Source: Comamonas phosphati
GTDB lineage: Bacteria > Pseudomonadota > Gammaproteobacteria > Burkholderiales > Burkholderiaceae_C
Direction: 5' to 3'
Length of the DNA: 37,646 bases
Assembly: GCF_014637085.1 (NCBI RefSeq)
Contig: NZ_BMEU01000033.1
Location: 1-37,646, forward strand
Position 1 is the stretch's first letter. Each line of letters begins with the position of its first letter. The notes under the pieces are model-generated. The model was not told where the DNA came from, made no database searches, and saw nothing but the letters and a program-made list of their open reading frames with translations. The position numbers and the translations under genes are program-made. Shown in pieces: positions 1-8,954 of the stretch.

Positions 1-116
1 GCTTTGGCGTGGACCTGGGCCGCTGGCCGCTGATCAGCGCCGTGGACCGGGCCTGCAGCGCCCGGCCCGAGTTTGCCCGGGCCGCTCCCATGGCCCAGCC
101 CGACGCCGCCAGGTAA
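1..116 (+). CDS. Maleylpyruvate/maleylacetoacetate isomerase, C-terminal end (partial)
   Basis: Only the last 37 codons are present; the reading frame starts at base 3 and ends at the TAA at 114-116. The peptide reads FGVDLGRWPLISAVDRAC and ends in APMAQPDAAR. This is the typical C-terminus of zeta-class glutathione-S-transferase-fold isomerases (MaiA/NagL), which isomerise maleylacetoacetate or maleylpyruvate using glutathione. The next gene is an aromatic-acid permease, which favours the maleylpyruvate (gentisate pathway) role, but the fragment cannot separate the two substrates. The 143-bp gap to the permease shows no clear terminator. Confidence 0.7.
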   Translation, partial: FGVDLGRWPLISAVDRACSARPEFARAAPMAQPDAAR

Positions 117-259
117 GCACCCGCACGCCCCAGCTCACCCGACCAGGCCCTGCCGAGCCACTGCAGCACAGCCGATACCAAACGTCTGTGCTGTAGCCAT
201 TTGCGGCCACATAAAAAGAGCGCCCCCCAGCGCCGCCGCGAGGTTTCAAGGAGATATCC

Positions 260-1576
260 ATGACAGCAGCAACGAACGTAATCGACGTTCAGCAATTCAT
301 CAATCAGCATAAATTTTCACGCACCCAATTCATCACGTTGTTGTTGTGCTTTCTGATTGTTGCGGTGGACGGTTTTGACACTGCTTCCATCGGCTTTATT
401 GCACCCGCCATCCGTGAAGAATGGGGCGTCAGTCCCGCCGATCTCGCTCCGCTTTTTGGCGCTGGCATGTTCGGCATGATGCTGGGCGCACTGGGCTTTG
501 GCCCCCTGGCCGACCGCATCGGCCGCAAAACCACGCTGATGATTTGCGTGGCATTTTTTGGCCTGGCCTCTCTGGCATCTGCCTGGTCGCCCAATCTGCA
601 AGTGTTGCTGGTATTGCGCTTTTTCACCGGTCTGGGCCTGGGTGGCGCCATGCCCAATGCCGTCACGCTCAGCTCCGAATACTCGCCCAACAAGCACCGC
701 AATGTGCTGGTCACCACCATGTTCTGCGGCTTCACGATGGGTTCGGCCCTGGGCGGAATTCTGGCCGCCTACATCGTGGATCACTGGGGATGGCGTGCCG
801 TGCTGCTGGCAGGCGGTGTCGTGCCCTTGCTGATATGGCCGCTGCTGGCCGGCTTGCTGCCCGAGTCGGCCCGCTACCTGGTTTCACGTGGCGCACCTGC
901 TCAGCGCATCAGCCGCATCCTGGGTCGCCTGGCACCGCAGGCCAATCTGCGCGACGCCATTTACGCCATTTCCGACCTGGCGCCCCAGGGCTCACCCATC
1001 AAGCAGTTGTTTGCGCCCCAGCTGCGTCGTGGCACCGTGATCTTGTGGCTCATGTTCTTCATGTGCATGCTCATCATTTACCTGCTGTCCAGCTGGCTGC
1101 CGACCCTGATCAAAGACACGGGCCGCAGCCTTCAGGATGCCTCCCTGGTCACGGCCATGTTCCAGGTCGGCGGCACCTTCGGCGCCATCGCGCTGGGCCG
1201 CCTCATGGATCGTTTCAATCCCACACGCGTGCTGGCACTGGCCTACAGCGTAGCCGCCATCTTTGTGGCCCTGATCGGCCACAGCGCCGCCTCCACGCCG
1301 CTGCTCATGCTGGCCGTATGCATTGCAGGCGTATGCGCCTCGGGTGGTCAAGTCGGCGCGATTGCACTGGCCGCAGGTTTTTACCCCACGGCCAACCGTG
1401 CCACCGGCGTGGCGTGGGCGCAGGGTATCGGTCGTATCGGCTCCATCCTCGGCTCGATGGCGGGCGGCTGGATGCTGACCATGGGCTGGAGCCTGGTGGG
1501 CGTTTTCGAAGCCGTCGCCGTCCCTGCTGCGGTGGCTGCAATTTGTGTTTTGTTCATGCCAAGAAATCCGCGCTGA
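260..1576 (+). CDS. MFS aromatic acid:H+ symporter (AAHS family)
   Basis: A 438-residue inner-membrane transporter with about 12 hydrophobic segments. The first membrane segment holds the VDGFDTASIGFIAP motif typical of the aromatic acid:H+ symporter family (BenK, PcaK, MhbT). The MFS loop motif GPLADRIGRK follows helix 2, and LPESARYLVSRG lies in the central loop. The start at 260 is set by a strong AAGGAG at 248-253. Family members import benzoate, hydroxybenzoates or gentisate. The isomerase gene just upstream suggests a 3-hydroxybenzoate or gentisate substrate, which is an inference from position. A GC-rich inverted repeat (1604-1609 with 1621-1626) lies after the stop but has no T tract. 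Confidence 0.9.
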   Translation: MTAATNVIDVQQFINQHKFSRTQFITLLLCFLIVAVDGFDTASIGFIAPAIREEWGVSPADLAPLFGAGMFGMMLGALGFGPLADRIGRKTTLMICVAFFGLASLASAWSPNLQVLLVLRFFTGLGLGGAMPNAVTLSSEYSPNKHRNVLVTTMFCGFTMGSALGGILAAYIVDHWGWRAVLLAGGVVPLLIWPLLAGLLPESARYLVSRGAPAQRISRILGRLAPQANLRDAIYAISDLAPQGSPIKQLFAPQLRRGTVILWLMFFMCMLIIYLLSSWLPTLIKDTGRSLQDASLVTAMFQVGGTFGAIALGRLMDRFNPTRVLALAYSVAAIFVALIGHSAASTPLLMLAVCIAGVCASGGQVGAIALAAGFYPTANRATGVAWAQGIGRIGSILGSMAGGWMLTMGWSLVGVFEAVAVPAAVAAICVLFMPRNPR

Positions 1577-1706
1577 TCCAGACGGCTTTCCGTGCACCGA
1601 GCCGCCGGCGCGGGCTGACGGCCGGCGCAGCTCCCCCAGGTGAGGGAAAATACTTTGCATTGCCCTCTCACCTGCTCTGCAGCGGCACATGCGGAAAGGA
1701 CTCCCA

Positions 1707-2786
1707 ATGGACAACATCGACCTCATGGTGCTCAAGGCCCTGCGCGACTGGCGCCAGGCCGGCCAGTGCGCCCTGCTGGCCACCGTGGTGCGCACCTGGG
1801 GCTCCTCTCCCCGGCCCGTGGGCTCCATGATGGCGCTGCGCGAGGACGGCCGCGCCATCGGCTCCGTCTCCGGCGGCTGCATCGAGGACGACCTGATCGC
1901 CCGCCATACCCGTGCGCTGGGCGGCGCCGGCATTCCCGAAAGCACGCCCCAGCTGGTGCGCTATGGCGTGAGCGCCGACGAAGCCCACCGCTTCGGCCTG
2001 CCCTGCGGCGGCACGCTGGAGCTGCTGCTCGAATTCAATCCCGACGCTGCCAGCCTGCAACAGCTGGTGCCGCAGCTGGAAGGCGGCGCCCTGGTGCAGC
2101 GCACCGTCGATTGCGGCAGCGGCGCGGTCATGCTCACGCCGGTGCAGCAGCCCCAGGCGCTGGAGTTCGACGGCCGCACGCTGACCAACCACCTGGGACC
2201 GGGCTACCGCATGCTGCTCATAGGCGCTGGTGCGCTGACCGAGTACCTGGCCACCATGGCCTTGTTCAACGGTTTCACCGTCACGGTCTGCGACCCACGC
2301 GAGGAATACATGGGCAGTTGGTCGGTGGAGCAGGTCCACAAGGTCACGGACATGCCCGACGATGCCGTCACGGCCTTCCGGCCCGATGCGCGCAGCTGCA
2401 TCGTCGCGCTCACGCACGACCCCAAGCTCGACGACCTGGCGCTGCTGGAAGCCCTGCACAGCCCCGCCTTCTATGTGGGAGCCATTGGCTCGCGGCGCAA
2501 CAACCATACGCGGCGCGACCGCATGATCGAGCACTTCGGCGAGACCGAGGCTTCGCTGGTCAGGTTGCGCGGCCCCATCGGGCTGTATATCGGCAGCAAG
2601 ACGCCCGCCGAGATCGCCGTCAGCGTGATGGCCGAGATCCTGGCCGTCAAGAACGGCGTGTCCCTGCCGCGCGAAATGTCGGTGGAAACCGCCAAGCAGG
2701 AGCACGACATCGCCATGAGCGACAGCGGCCTGCAGTGCGCGCTGCCGCAGATCATGGACCCCAAGGCCGCGGCCCAGCGCCACTGA
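1707..2786 (+). CDS. XdhC/CoxI family molybdenum-cofactor accessory protein
   Basis: A 359-residue protein. The N-terminal XdhC-CoxI domain has GSVSGGCIEDDL (about residues 54-65) and LPCGGTLELLL. The C-terminal Rossmann-type XdhC domain has LLIGAGALTEYLA, the VGAIGSRRNN motif and GPIGLYIGSKTPAEIA. Family members bind molybdenum cofactor, help its sulfuration and pass it to xanthine-dehydrogenase-type enzymes in the cytoplasm. An in-frame ATG lies at 1689, but GGAAAGGA at 1693-1700 sits correctly before the ATG at 1707, so 1707 is chosen. No molybdoenzyme gene is adjacent, so the client is unknown. A hairpin terminator follows. Confidence 0.9.
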   Translation: MDNIDLMVLKALRDWRQAGQCALLATVVRTWGSSPRPVGSMMALREDGRAIGSVSGGCIEDDLIARHTRALGGAGIPESTPQLVRYGVSADEAHRFGLPCGGTLELLLEFNPDAASLQQLVPQLEGGALVQRTVDCGSGAVMLTPVQQPQALEFDGRTLTNHLGPGYRMLLIGAGALTEYLATMALFNGFTVTVCDPREEYMGSWSVEQVHKVTDMPDDAVTAFRPDARSCIVALTHDPKLDDLALLEALHSPAFYVGAIGSRRNNHTRRDRMIEHFGETEASLVRLRGPIGLYIGSKTPAEIAVSVMAEILAVKNGVSLPREMSVETAKQEHDIAMSDSGLQCALPQIMDPKAAAQRH

Positions 2787-2815
2787 AGGCGCGCACCCGC
2801 CCTCTATCTTTCCCC

Positions 2816-2847
2816 AAGCCCTGGCGACGAGAGCCGCCAGGGCTTTT
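2816..2847 (+). terminator. Rho-independent terminator after xdhC-like gene
   Basis: A perfect 11-bp inverted repeat (AAGCCCTGGCG at 2816-2826 with its complement at 2835-2845) encloses an 8-nt loop and runs into TTTT at 2844-2847. It lies 30 bp after the xdhC-like stop. The rest of the gap up to the next gene shows nothing else clear. Confidence 0.8.
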
Positions 2848-3076
2848 GCCGTTGCCATCCGTACGACAATGCCGGCCCCCCGACGCAGCCATGCCCGCCT
2901 TCGCCATTCACGGGTTTTCCACCTCCGCGCCAATACCCGCAGATCCGATTGATGCGTTCAGTTGCACCGGAATTCCGGCATTCATGCGTGCATCAAAACA
3001 ACCGCCGAGTGACAAAATGAAACACAGTCTTCAACTCTAGGCCTTGCCGGTGTCAAGTGCGCACCGCTCCCTGTCC

Positions 3077-6000
3077 ATGACAGCCCCCTTTCCCCATCGC
3101 ACACGTACACAGTGGCTGCCAGGCATCGCAGTGGCTGCGCTGGGGCTGGCCCTGAGCTTGTGGCTGGCGCATCTGCAGCAGAAATCCAGTGACGCGCTGG
3201 CGCATATCCGCTTCACGGAGGAAGTGCGCTCCTCCAGCAATGCCATCGCACAACGCCTGAATGCCTACACGGAAGTCGTCAACGGCCTGCGCGACCTTTT
3301 CCTGCTCAAGCCCGACCTCGAGCGGTACGAGTTCGACCGTATCGTGGCCGAGCGCAACCTGCAGCAGCACTACCCCGAGATCAAGAACCTGTCATTCGTG
3401 CGCTGGGTACCCCTGAAGCAATTGAATGCGTTCGAAGACCGCCGGCGCGCCCAGGTGCCGGCTGGCGAGGTCTTCCACCCCATGCACCCGGCAGCGTGGC
3501 GCTCCGACTACTACATCAACGAATATGTCTGGCCCATGGAAGGCAACCCGGGCGTGCCGGGCCTCGACATCTCCTCGCAACCGGCCAACCTCGAGGCCCA
3601 GCTGGCGGCGCGCAGCACCGGTCGAACCTCCTTGTCGGCCCCCTTCAGACTGATTCAGGAACGCGATCTCCCCATCGGCATCGTGCTCCGGGCTCCCGTC
3701 TTCAAGCTCGGCAATGCCGCCAACCTGTCGGACGATTTCATCGGGACGGCTGCCGTCAGCGTCCGGAGCGTCGACATGATCCGCGCCATACAGGCCAACG
3801 GCTTCCTGCGCGACATCGTGGTGCGCATCGACGATATGGGGCCCATGACCCAGCCCCTGGCCAAGCCGCAGATGCTGACCGAGCCGCCACAGTGGCCCGT
3901 CGACACCGGGCTGCAGGAAACGCTGGAGCTTCAACTGCATGGCCGGCACTGGCATCTCACATTCAGGCCCGTCGGCTCGACACTTTCCGCGACGGAAAAG
4001 TTCGCCGCCTACTGGATTGCCGGCCTGGGCGCGGCGATCTCTCTGCTGCTCGCCGCTCTGATCACACTGCTGGTGCGCCTGCGCGCGCAGGCATTGCAGG
4101 AAGTTCAGATTTCCCACGAGGCCCTGCAGCAAAGCGAGGAAAGCCTGCGCGCCATCTTCAACCAGGCGACGGTAGGCATCGCCCATGTGCACACCCACAG
4201 CGGGCGGCTCGAGCGCCTGAACGAGCGCTATTGCGCCATCCTCGGCTACACCGCCGAGGAGCTTTACGGCATGAGCTTCATGGACGTGACCCATGCCGAG
4301 GACCTGTCCGAAGACCTGGAGCAGCTGCAACGGCTCAGGGCAGGCGAGATCAGCGAGTACCGGCTGGACAAGCGCCTGATCCGCAAGGACGGACAGGTGG
4401 TCTGGGTCGACCTCACGGTCTCGCCGCTGTGGAAACCCGGCCAGGACTGCAATCACCACCTTGCCATCGTGCAGGACATTACCGATCGCAAGCGCATGCA
4501 GGATTCGCTGCACGACAACGAACGCTACCTGCGCAGCATCCTGCAACGCCTTCCCGTGGGCCTGAGCATCCTGAGCCAGGACGGCCGCTTCGCCTTCCGC
4601 AACGAGTGCAATCTCCAGATTTCCGGTTATGAGACCGAGGACTTGCCCGATATCGACACATGGTGGCGGCTGGCCTATCCCGACCCGCAGGTGCGCGAAA
4701 GCATACGCAGGGACTGGATAGCCCACTGCAAGCAGGCCCGCCTGGGAGACGGCCGCATTCCCGCCGGCGAATACGAGATCCGCTGCAAGAACGGCCAGCT
4801 GCGGCTGGTGGAGATTGCCGGCATGATGCTGGGCGAGGACTACCTGGTCACCATGGTGGACCTGAGCCAGCGCAAGGCCGCCGAGGACAAGATCCGGCAC
4901 CTGGCCTATTACGATCCGCTGACCCAGCTGCCCAACCGCCGCATGCTGCGCGACCACCTGCAGCAAGTGCTCGACGCCCATGCGCGAAAACATCAATGCG
5001 GCGCGCTGCTGCTGCTGGATATCGACAACTTCAAGACGCTCAACGACACACGCGGCCACGACCAGGGCGATGCCCTGCTGTGCGAGGTGGCCAACCGGCT
5101 GCGCAACGGCGCCGCCGGCCGCCACCTGGTCGCGCGCCTGGGCGGCGACGAATTCGTCGTCGTGCTCGACAACCTGGCCGACACGCCCGAACAGGCCCAG
5201 GCACTCGCCAGGGAAAAAGGCTCGCGCATCCTGGCGATGCTGCGGGAACCCTATCCGCTCGAAGGGGAGCCATTCCATGCCACCGCCAGCATAGGCGTGA
5301 CGATTTTCGACGGGCCGCAGGAGCATATTTCCGATCTGCTCAAGCGCGCCGACCTTGCCATGTACCAGGCCAAGGCCACGGGCCGCAATGCGCTCGAGTT
5401 CTATGACCCGCAGGTCCAGGCCCTCGTCCGCGCCCGGGCCAAGCTCGGCGCGGACATCCGCGCAGGCATTGCCAGCGGCCAGTTCGAGCTGTTCTACCAG
5501 CCCCAGGTGGAAGGCAGCAGCGTCACCGGCTGCGAAGCGCTGCTGCGCTGGCGCCACCCGTGCGACGGCCATATCTCCCCGGCGGCCTTCATCCCGCTGG
5601 CCGAGGAAACGGGGCTGATTCTGCCGCTGGGCGAATGGGTGCTGCAGGCTGCCTGCCGGCAGTTGGCCGCCTGGGCCCAGGAGCCCGGGCTGGCCCATCT
5701 CACGCTGGCCGTCAATGTGAGTCCCCGCCAGTTCCGCCAGGCCGGTTTTGTCTCCCAGGTGCTCTGCGCGCTGGCCAGCGCCGGGGCCCAGCCGCATCAA
5801 CTCAAGCTGGAGCTTACCGAGGGGCTGCTGCTGGACGACATCGAGGACACCATCCAGAAGATGGCCGAGCTCAAGGCCCATGGCGTCGGCTTTGCACTGG
5901 ACGACTTCGGCACCGGCTACTCCTCGCTGTCCTATCTCAAGCGCCTGCCCCTGGATCAGCTCAAGATCGACCAGAGCTTTGTGCGCGACGTGCTCACCGA

Positions 6001-6289
6001 CCCCAACGACGCCACCATTGCCCGCACCATCGTCGCGCTGGGCACCAGCCTGGGCCTGCAGGTGATCGCGGAAGGCGTGGAAACCGAAGAGCAGCGCAGA
6101 TTTCTCCAGGCCCACGGCTGCCATGCATGGCAGGGCTATCTGATGAGCCCGCCCGTTTCGGCGGAGCACTTCGCTACCTTGCCGCTCACCTATGGGCTGC
6201 ATACCCCGGCGCCAATGCCGGATGCAAGCCAGGCTGATCCGGCATTCCGCCTCGCAGCTTTGACCCGGTCGAAACAATCAGTTGCATAA
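3077..6289 (+). CDS. CHASE-PAS-PAS-GGDEF-EAL cyclic-di-GMP protein
   Basis: About 1070 residues if the ATG at 3077 is used; a TTG at 3044 in frame is possible and neither has a good ribosome site. Order: membrane helix (about 13-31); periplasmic CHASE-type sensor (about 65-270, with YEFDRIVAERNLQQHYPEIK); second helix (about 312-335); PAS 1 (about 354-480); PAS 2 (about 480-595); GGDEF domain (about 605-770); EAL domain (about 785-1035). GGDEF is intact (about residue 689). The EAL domain keeps EALLRW, LELTEG, DDFGTGYSSL, LKIDQSF and EGVETEEQ, so both diguanylate cyclase and phosphodiesterase activity are plausible. The RxxD inhibitory site expected five residues before GGDEF is absent (RHLV is found). 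It probably turns an extracellular small-molecule signal into a c-di-GMP change. It stands alone, preceded by a terminator. Confidence 0.95.
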   Translation: MTAPFPHRTRTQWLPGIAVAALGLALSLWLAHLQQKSSDALAHIRFTEEVRSSSNAIAQRLNAYTEVVNGLRDLFLLKPDLERYEFDRIVAERNLQQHYPEIKNLSFVRWVPLKQLNAFEDRRRAQVPAGEVFHPMHPAAWRSDYYINEYVWPMEGNPGVPGLDISSQPANLEAQLAARSTGRTSLSAPFRLIQERDLPIGIVLRAPVFKLGNAANLSDDFIGTAAVSVRSVDMIRAIQANGFLRDIVVRIDDMGPMTQPLAKPQMLTEPPQWPVDTGLQETLELQLHGRHWHLTFRPVGSTLSATEKFAAYWIAGLGAAISLLLAALITLLVRLRAQALQEVQISHEALQQSEESLRAIFNQATVGIAHVHTHSGRLERLNERYCAILGYTAEELYGMSFMDVTHAEDLSEDLEQLQRLRAGEISEYRLDKRLIRKDGQVVWVDLTVSPLWKPGQDCNHHLAIVQDITDRKRMQDSLHDNERYLRSILQRLPVGLSILSQDGRFAFRNECNLQISGYETEDLPDIDTWWRLAYPDPQVRESIRRDWIAHCKQARLGDGRIPAGEYEIRCKNGQLRLVEIAGMMLGEDYLVTMVDLSQRKAAEDKIRHLAYYDPLTQLPNRRMLRDHLQQVLDAHARKHQCGALLLLDIDNFKTLNDTRGHDQGDALLCEVANRLRNGAAGRHLVARLGGDEFVVVLDNLADTPEQAQALAREKGSRILAMLREPYPLEGEPFHATASIGVTIFDGPQEHISDLLKRADLAMYQAKATGRNALEFYDPQVQALVRARAKLGADIRAGIASGQFELFYQPQVEGSSVTGCEALLRWRHPCDGHISPAAFIPLAEETGLILPLGEWVLQAACRQLAAWAQEPGLAHLTLAVNVSPRQFRQAGFVSQVLCALASAGAQPHQLKLELTEGLLLDDIEDTIQKMAELKAHGVGFALDDFGTGYSSLSYLKRLPLDQLKIDQSFVRDVLTDPNDATIARTIVALGTSLGLQVIAEGVETEEQRRFLQAHGCHAWQGYLMSPPVSAEHFATLPLTYGLHTPAPMPDASQADPAFRLAALTRSKQSVA

Positions 6290-6365
6290 CCATAGCAACA
6301 AACTTTGTCTGAATGCGCTCGGCAGCCATTTCTGACAGCAACGCCGGCGTACCATCACCGGCTGC

Positions 6366-7388
6366 ATGACGACCGCCAAGAACAAAAAAGCTCCGGCGCG
6401 CAAGCGCAGTTCCGCCAAGAAAAAGTCCGGGCCTGGCCTCGGCTTCAGCCGCTTCCAGAAATTTTCCGCCTCGGCCCTTGTCGCGGCGCTGGCCAGTTTC
6501 CAGATCGCCAGCTGCAGCCTCAACCCGCATTGGAGCGCGGGCCAGCTGGGCGCTGCGGCGCTTTCGGCCATCCATATTCCGGCGCTGGAAGCGCTGCGCA
6601 AGTTCGGCTGGCCCATGGACCAGGGCCACACGCACCGGCCGCAGGCGGGCAGGCAGGCAGGCAGTGGCGCCGCATCCTCCGGCAGCCACCCGGCAAGCGT
6701 TCCTGCGGCCAGCCAGGCCACCCGCTTCGCCAGCTGCCCCCAGTTCTTCCCGAGCGGCCGCCCCCCCGCGCTGCAGGCCCAGCCCCAGCAGCGCGAGCTG
6801 TGCTTCAGCGGCTTTGCCGTGCTGCACAGCGGGCTGACCAAGACCCCGGTCTTCGTGGCCGAGCGGCTGAACCGGCAACTGCTGCTGCAGAGCCAGGGCC
6901 TGCACCGCACTGACAGGTTCTATGCGGACGCGCGCCTGCCGCGCGTGGAGCGCTCGGAGCTGGACGACTACAAGCGCTCGGGCTTTTCGCGCGGCCACAT
7001 GGCGCCGGCAGCGGACATGACTTCGCCCGAAGCCATGGCCCAGAGCTTCAGCCTGGCCAATATGGTGCCGCAGAACCAGGAGCACAACGCCGGCGTCTGG
7101 TCCAAGGTGGAGCAGGACACGCGCAAGTACGCCATGCGCGCCCAGGGCGATGTGTTCGTGTTCACGGGCCCGGTGTTCAGCGGTCCGGCCCAGACGATTG
7201 GCGCCAACCAGGTGCATGTGCCGGATCATCTGTTCAAGCTGGTCTACGACGCCAGCACGGGCCGCAGCTGGGTCTACTGGCAGGCCAACAGCGCCGACAC
7301 GCGCATGGGGCCGCCGATCAGCTATGAGGAATTCACGCGCCGCACAGGCATGCCGCTGTTGTCAAACGTCCGCATGCCGCGCGCTTGA
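6366..7388 (+). CDS. Exported DNA/RNA non-specific endonuclease (NUC/NucA type)
   Basis: A 340-residue protein of the Endonuclease_NS (beta-beta-alpha metal) family, which cuts DNA and RNA without sequence preference. The active-site block is GFSRGHMAPAADM (H211 is the expected general base), followed by the NMVPQNQEHNAGVW block that supplies the metal-binding Asn. The usual DRGH is SRGH here. The N-terminus is very basic (residues 1-22, many K/R), then has a hydrophobic stretch (about 34-49, SASALVAALASFQIASC). It is probably exported or membrane anchored, and the cysteine after the stretch could be a weak lipobox. A low-complexity Q/G/S/A/P linker (about 90-120) separates this from the nuclease domain. 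No immunity gene is obvious next to it, so a role as a toxin is not supported; nutrient scavenging or DNA clean-up is more likely. Confidence 0.88.
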   Translation: MTTAKNKKAPARKRSSAKKKSGPGLGFSRFQKFSASALVAALASFQIASCSLNPHWSAGQLGAAALSAIHIPALEALRKFGWPMDQGHTHRPQAGRQAGSGAASSGSHPASVPAASQATRFASCPQFFPSGRPPALQAQPQQRELCFSGFAVLHSGLTKTPVFVAERLNRQLLLQSQGLHRTDRFYADARLPRVERSELDDYKRSGFSRGHMAPAADMTSPEAMAQSFSLANMVPQNQEHNAGVWSKVEQDTRKYAMRAQGDVFVFTGPVFSGPAQTIGANQVHVPDHLFKLVYDASTGRSWVYWQANSADTRMGPPISYEEFTRRTGMPLLSNVRMPRA

Positions 7389-7566
7389 GAACGTTCATGA
7401 TCTCCCGCTAGCACCGCCGGTCGGCTGTCCAGCGGCACCATGGCTCTCGTGAACACGCTCAGGACGGCGCAGAGCTCAAGCGCCATTCCAGCCTCCGAAC
7501 TGGCGACGGTTGCGAAATCATGAAGCCCGCCCAGTCCGCCCTCCATATAGGCAGGGCCGTGGCGGC

Positions 7567-8352
7567 ATGCCACAATCAGCGCCCATGGCCTCCGCACCGG
7601 ACACCGTCTCTCCTTCGCCAGCCGCCGACGCGACAGCCGCAGCGCCAGGCGCTTCGCGCCTGCCGCCCTCCATCGCCGGAGCCTTCGCTGCAGCCGCCTA
7701 TGCCTTACAGCACAGCACCCAGGCCGGCGCCACCGATGCCATCGGCTGGCCGCCCTACGATGAGGACGCCGGGCTGCTGCCCCAGCTCTACGCCAGCCGC
7801 CTGGGCCCGCGCTCGCGCTCCTACTATCTGCGCCAGTTCGCCCGCTTCGACGGGCTGGACAAAGGCCTTCCCAGCTGGAATGCGGCGGCGGGCTTTTTCA
7901 CCCTGGCCTGGTGCTGCCTGCGCGGCCTGTGGACCGAGGCCGGCCGCTACCTGGCCTGCGTCATCATTGCCGTACTTGCGTGGTGGTGGGGGATCAGACC
8001 GTTCATGCCCGCCGCCATGGCCTATGGCGTGGCCGCCGCGCTGTGGCTGGCAGCCGTGGCCGTACCCGGGCTCATGGGCAATGCCTGGTTGTGGCGCCAG
8101 ATCCGCACGCAGACACTGCGCGCCATCACCAGCTCGACCACCATGGCCCAGGCCCATGAAAAACTGGCGGCGCAAGCCACAACGCCGCGCCGCCAGATCC
8201 TGGCCGGCCTGGTGGCCGCCCTTCCGCTGGCCGCCGCCGCCGGCGCTGGCGTGGCCTGGCTGACGGCACCGCAAAACACGGCGCCGCGAGAGACCGTGCC
8301 GGCAGCCGCGCAGCCGGCCTCCATCCAGCCGCCCCAGGCCGAAGCCCGCTGA
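7567..8352 (+). CDS. DUF2628-like membrane protein
   Basis: About 261 residues from the ATG at 7567; the ATG at 7585 and a TTG at 7510 are alternatives, and none has a strong ribosome site. After an Ala/Pro-rich start it has YYLRQFARFDGLDKG followed by SWNAAAGFFTLAWCC. This resembles the DUF2628 pattern, in which a cytoplasmic amphipathic segment leads into membrane helices through an SWNWAAFFF-like motif. Helices follow at the W/A/V-rich stretches around 7960-8090, with a last one near 8210-8265 and a Pro/Ala-rich tail. The function is unknown. Neighbours (nuclease upstream, inhibitor lipoprotein downstream) give no clear role. Confidence 0.7.
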   Translation: MPQSAPMASAPDTVSPSPAADATAAAPGASRLPPSIAGAFAAAAYALQHSTQAGATDAIGWPPYDEDAGLLPQLYASRLGPRSRSYYLRQFARFDGLDKGLPSWNAAAGFFTLAWCCLRGLWTEAGRYLACVIIAVLAWWWGIRPFMPAAMAYGVAAALWLAAVAVPGLMGNAWLWRQIRTQTLRAITSSTTMAQAHEKLAAQATTPRRQILAGLVAALPLAAAAGAGVAWLTAPQNTAPRETVPAAAQPASIQPPQAEAR

Positions 8353-8484
8353 GCGCACGACGCGGGCAAAACAACGTCTGTCGGCATCAAGCAACTTCTG
8401 CTTACCATCATTCCGTCCCCGGCGGCCGCGGCCTCGACTAAGGTGACAGGCATGCAACGACGATCCGCCATTCAAGGAGTATTT

Positions 8485-8838
8485 ATGCCATCTCGCCTTG
8501 CCACTTCCCAGCAGCCTCGCCCCATGCCCCGTGTCGCCCTGGGCGCCGCCCTGGCCGGGCTCGCCTTGCTGGCTGCGGGCTGCTCCAATATGGGCGGTTT
8601 TGGCGGCCGCGCCTCGCAACCGCCACGCCCGCTGCAGATCTGCAATGCCCAGGCTGCCCAGTCCTTTGTGGGCAAGAGCAATACCGTCGCCACCATGGAA
8701 GCGGCGCGCAAGAAGTCAGGCTCCTACGTGGCCCGCGTACTGGGCGAAAACCAGCCCTCGACCATGGAGTACAACCAGGAGCGACTCAACCTCATCGTCA
8801 ACAGCGCAGGCCAGATCACGGCCGCGCGCTGCGGCTGA
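8485..8838 (+). CDS. I78-family peptidase inhibitor lipoprotein
   Basis: A 117-residue lipoprotein. The start at 8485 follows a good AAGGAG at 8474-8479; the longer frame from 8443 has no such site. A signal peptide ends in the lipobox LLAAGC with the lipid-bearing Cys33. The mature part holds CNAQAAQSFVGKS and ends in ERLNLIVNSAGQITAARCG, the I78 inhibitor pattern (a short fold with a conserved C-terminal reactive region that blocks serine proteases). It is likely anchored in the envelope, protecting against host or competitor proteases. The two cysteines (at the start of the domain and one residue before the end) could form a disulfide. Confidence 0.88.
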   Translation: MPSRLATSQQPRPMPRVALGAALAGLALLAAGCSNMGGFGGRASQPPRPLQICNAQAAQSFVGKSNTVATMEAARKKSGSYVARVLGENQPSTMEYNQERLNLIVNSAGQITAARCG

Positions 8839-8883
8839 CATCTGCCACGCACCCGAAACCGGCGCGCCCCATGCCGGGGCGAC

Positions 8884-8954
8884 AGGCAAGGACCGCCCCG
8901 CAGCGAGGGCGTCGTCCCCCTTCCAGGGGGAAGCGGCGAAGCCGCTCAGGGGGT
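8884..8954. repeat. Dispersed intergenic repeat, copy 1 (3' of hemW)
   Basis: About 70 bp nearly identical to a second copy at 10249-10318. The core CAGCGAGGGCGTCGTCCCCC is followed by two small hairpins (CCCCC/GGGGG at 8916-8930; GCGGC/GCCGC at 8933-8945). The end of the repeat (CTCAGGGGGTG) contains the hemW stop codon. On the minus strand it lies directly downstream of hemW, so it could act in transcription termination or mRNA 3'-end protection. Similar elements occur between genes in Comamonadaceae, from memory. Confidence 0.75.

Noticed and set aside
1668-2933. A 421-codon open frame antisense to the XdhC-like gene
   Set aside because: Same reason: a GC-driven shadow without motifs.
3392-6277. 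A 961-codon open frame antisense to the GGDEF-EAL gene
   Set aside because: High GC keeps the opposite frames free of stops; the plus-strand protein has clear domains and the antisense product has none.
6366-7388. Nuclease as a secreted antibacterial toxin with an immunity gene
   Set aside because: No toxin-delivery domain and no small adjacent immunity-like gene were found.
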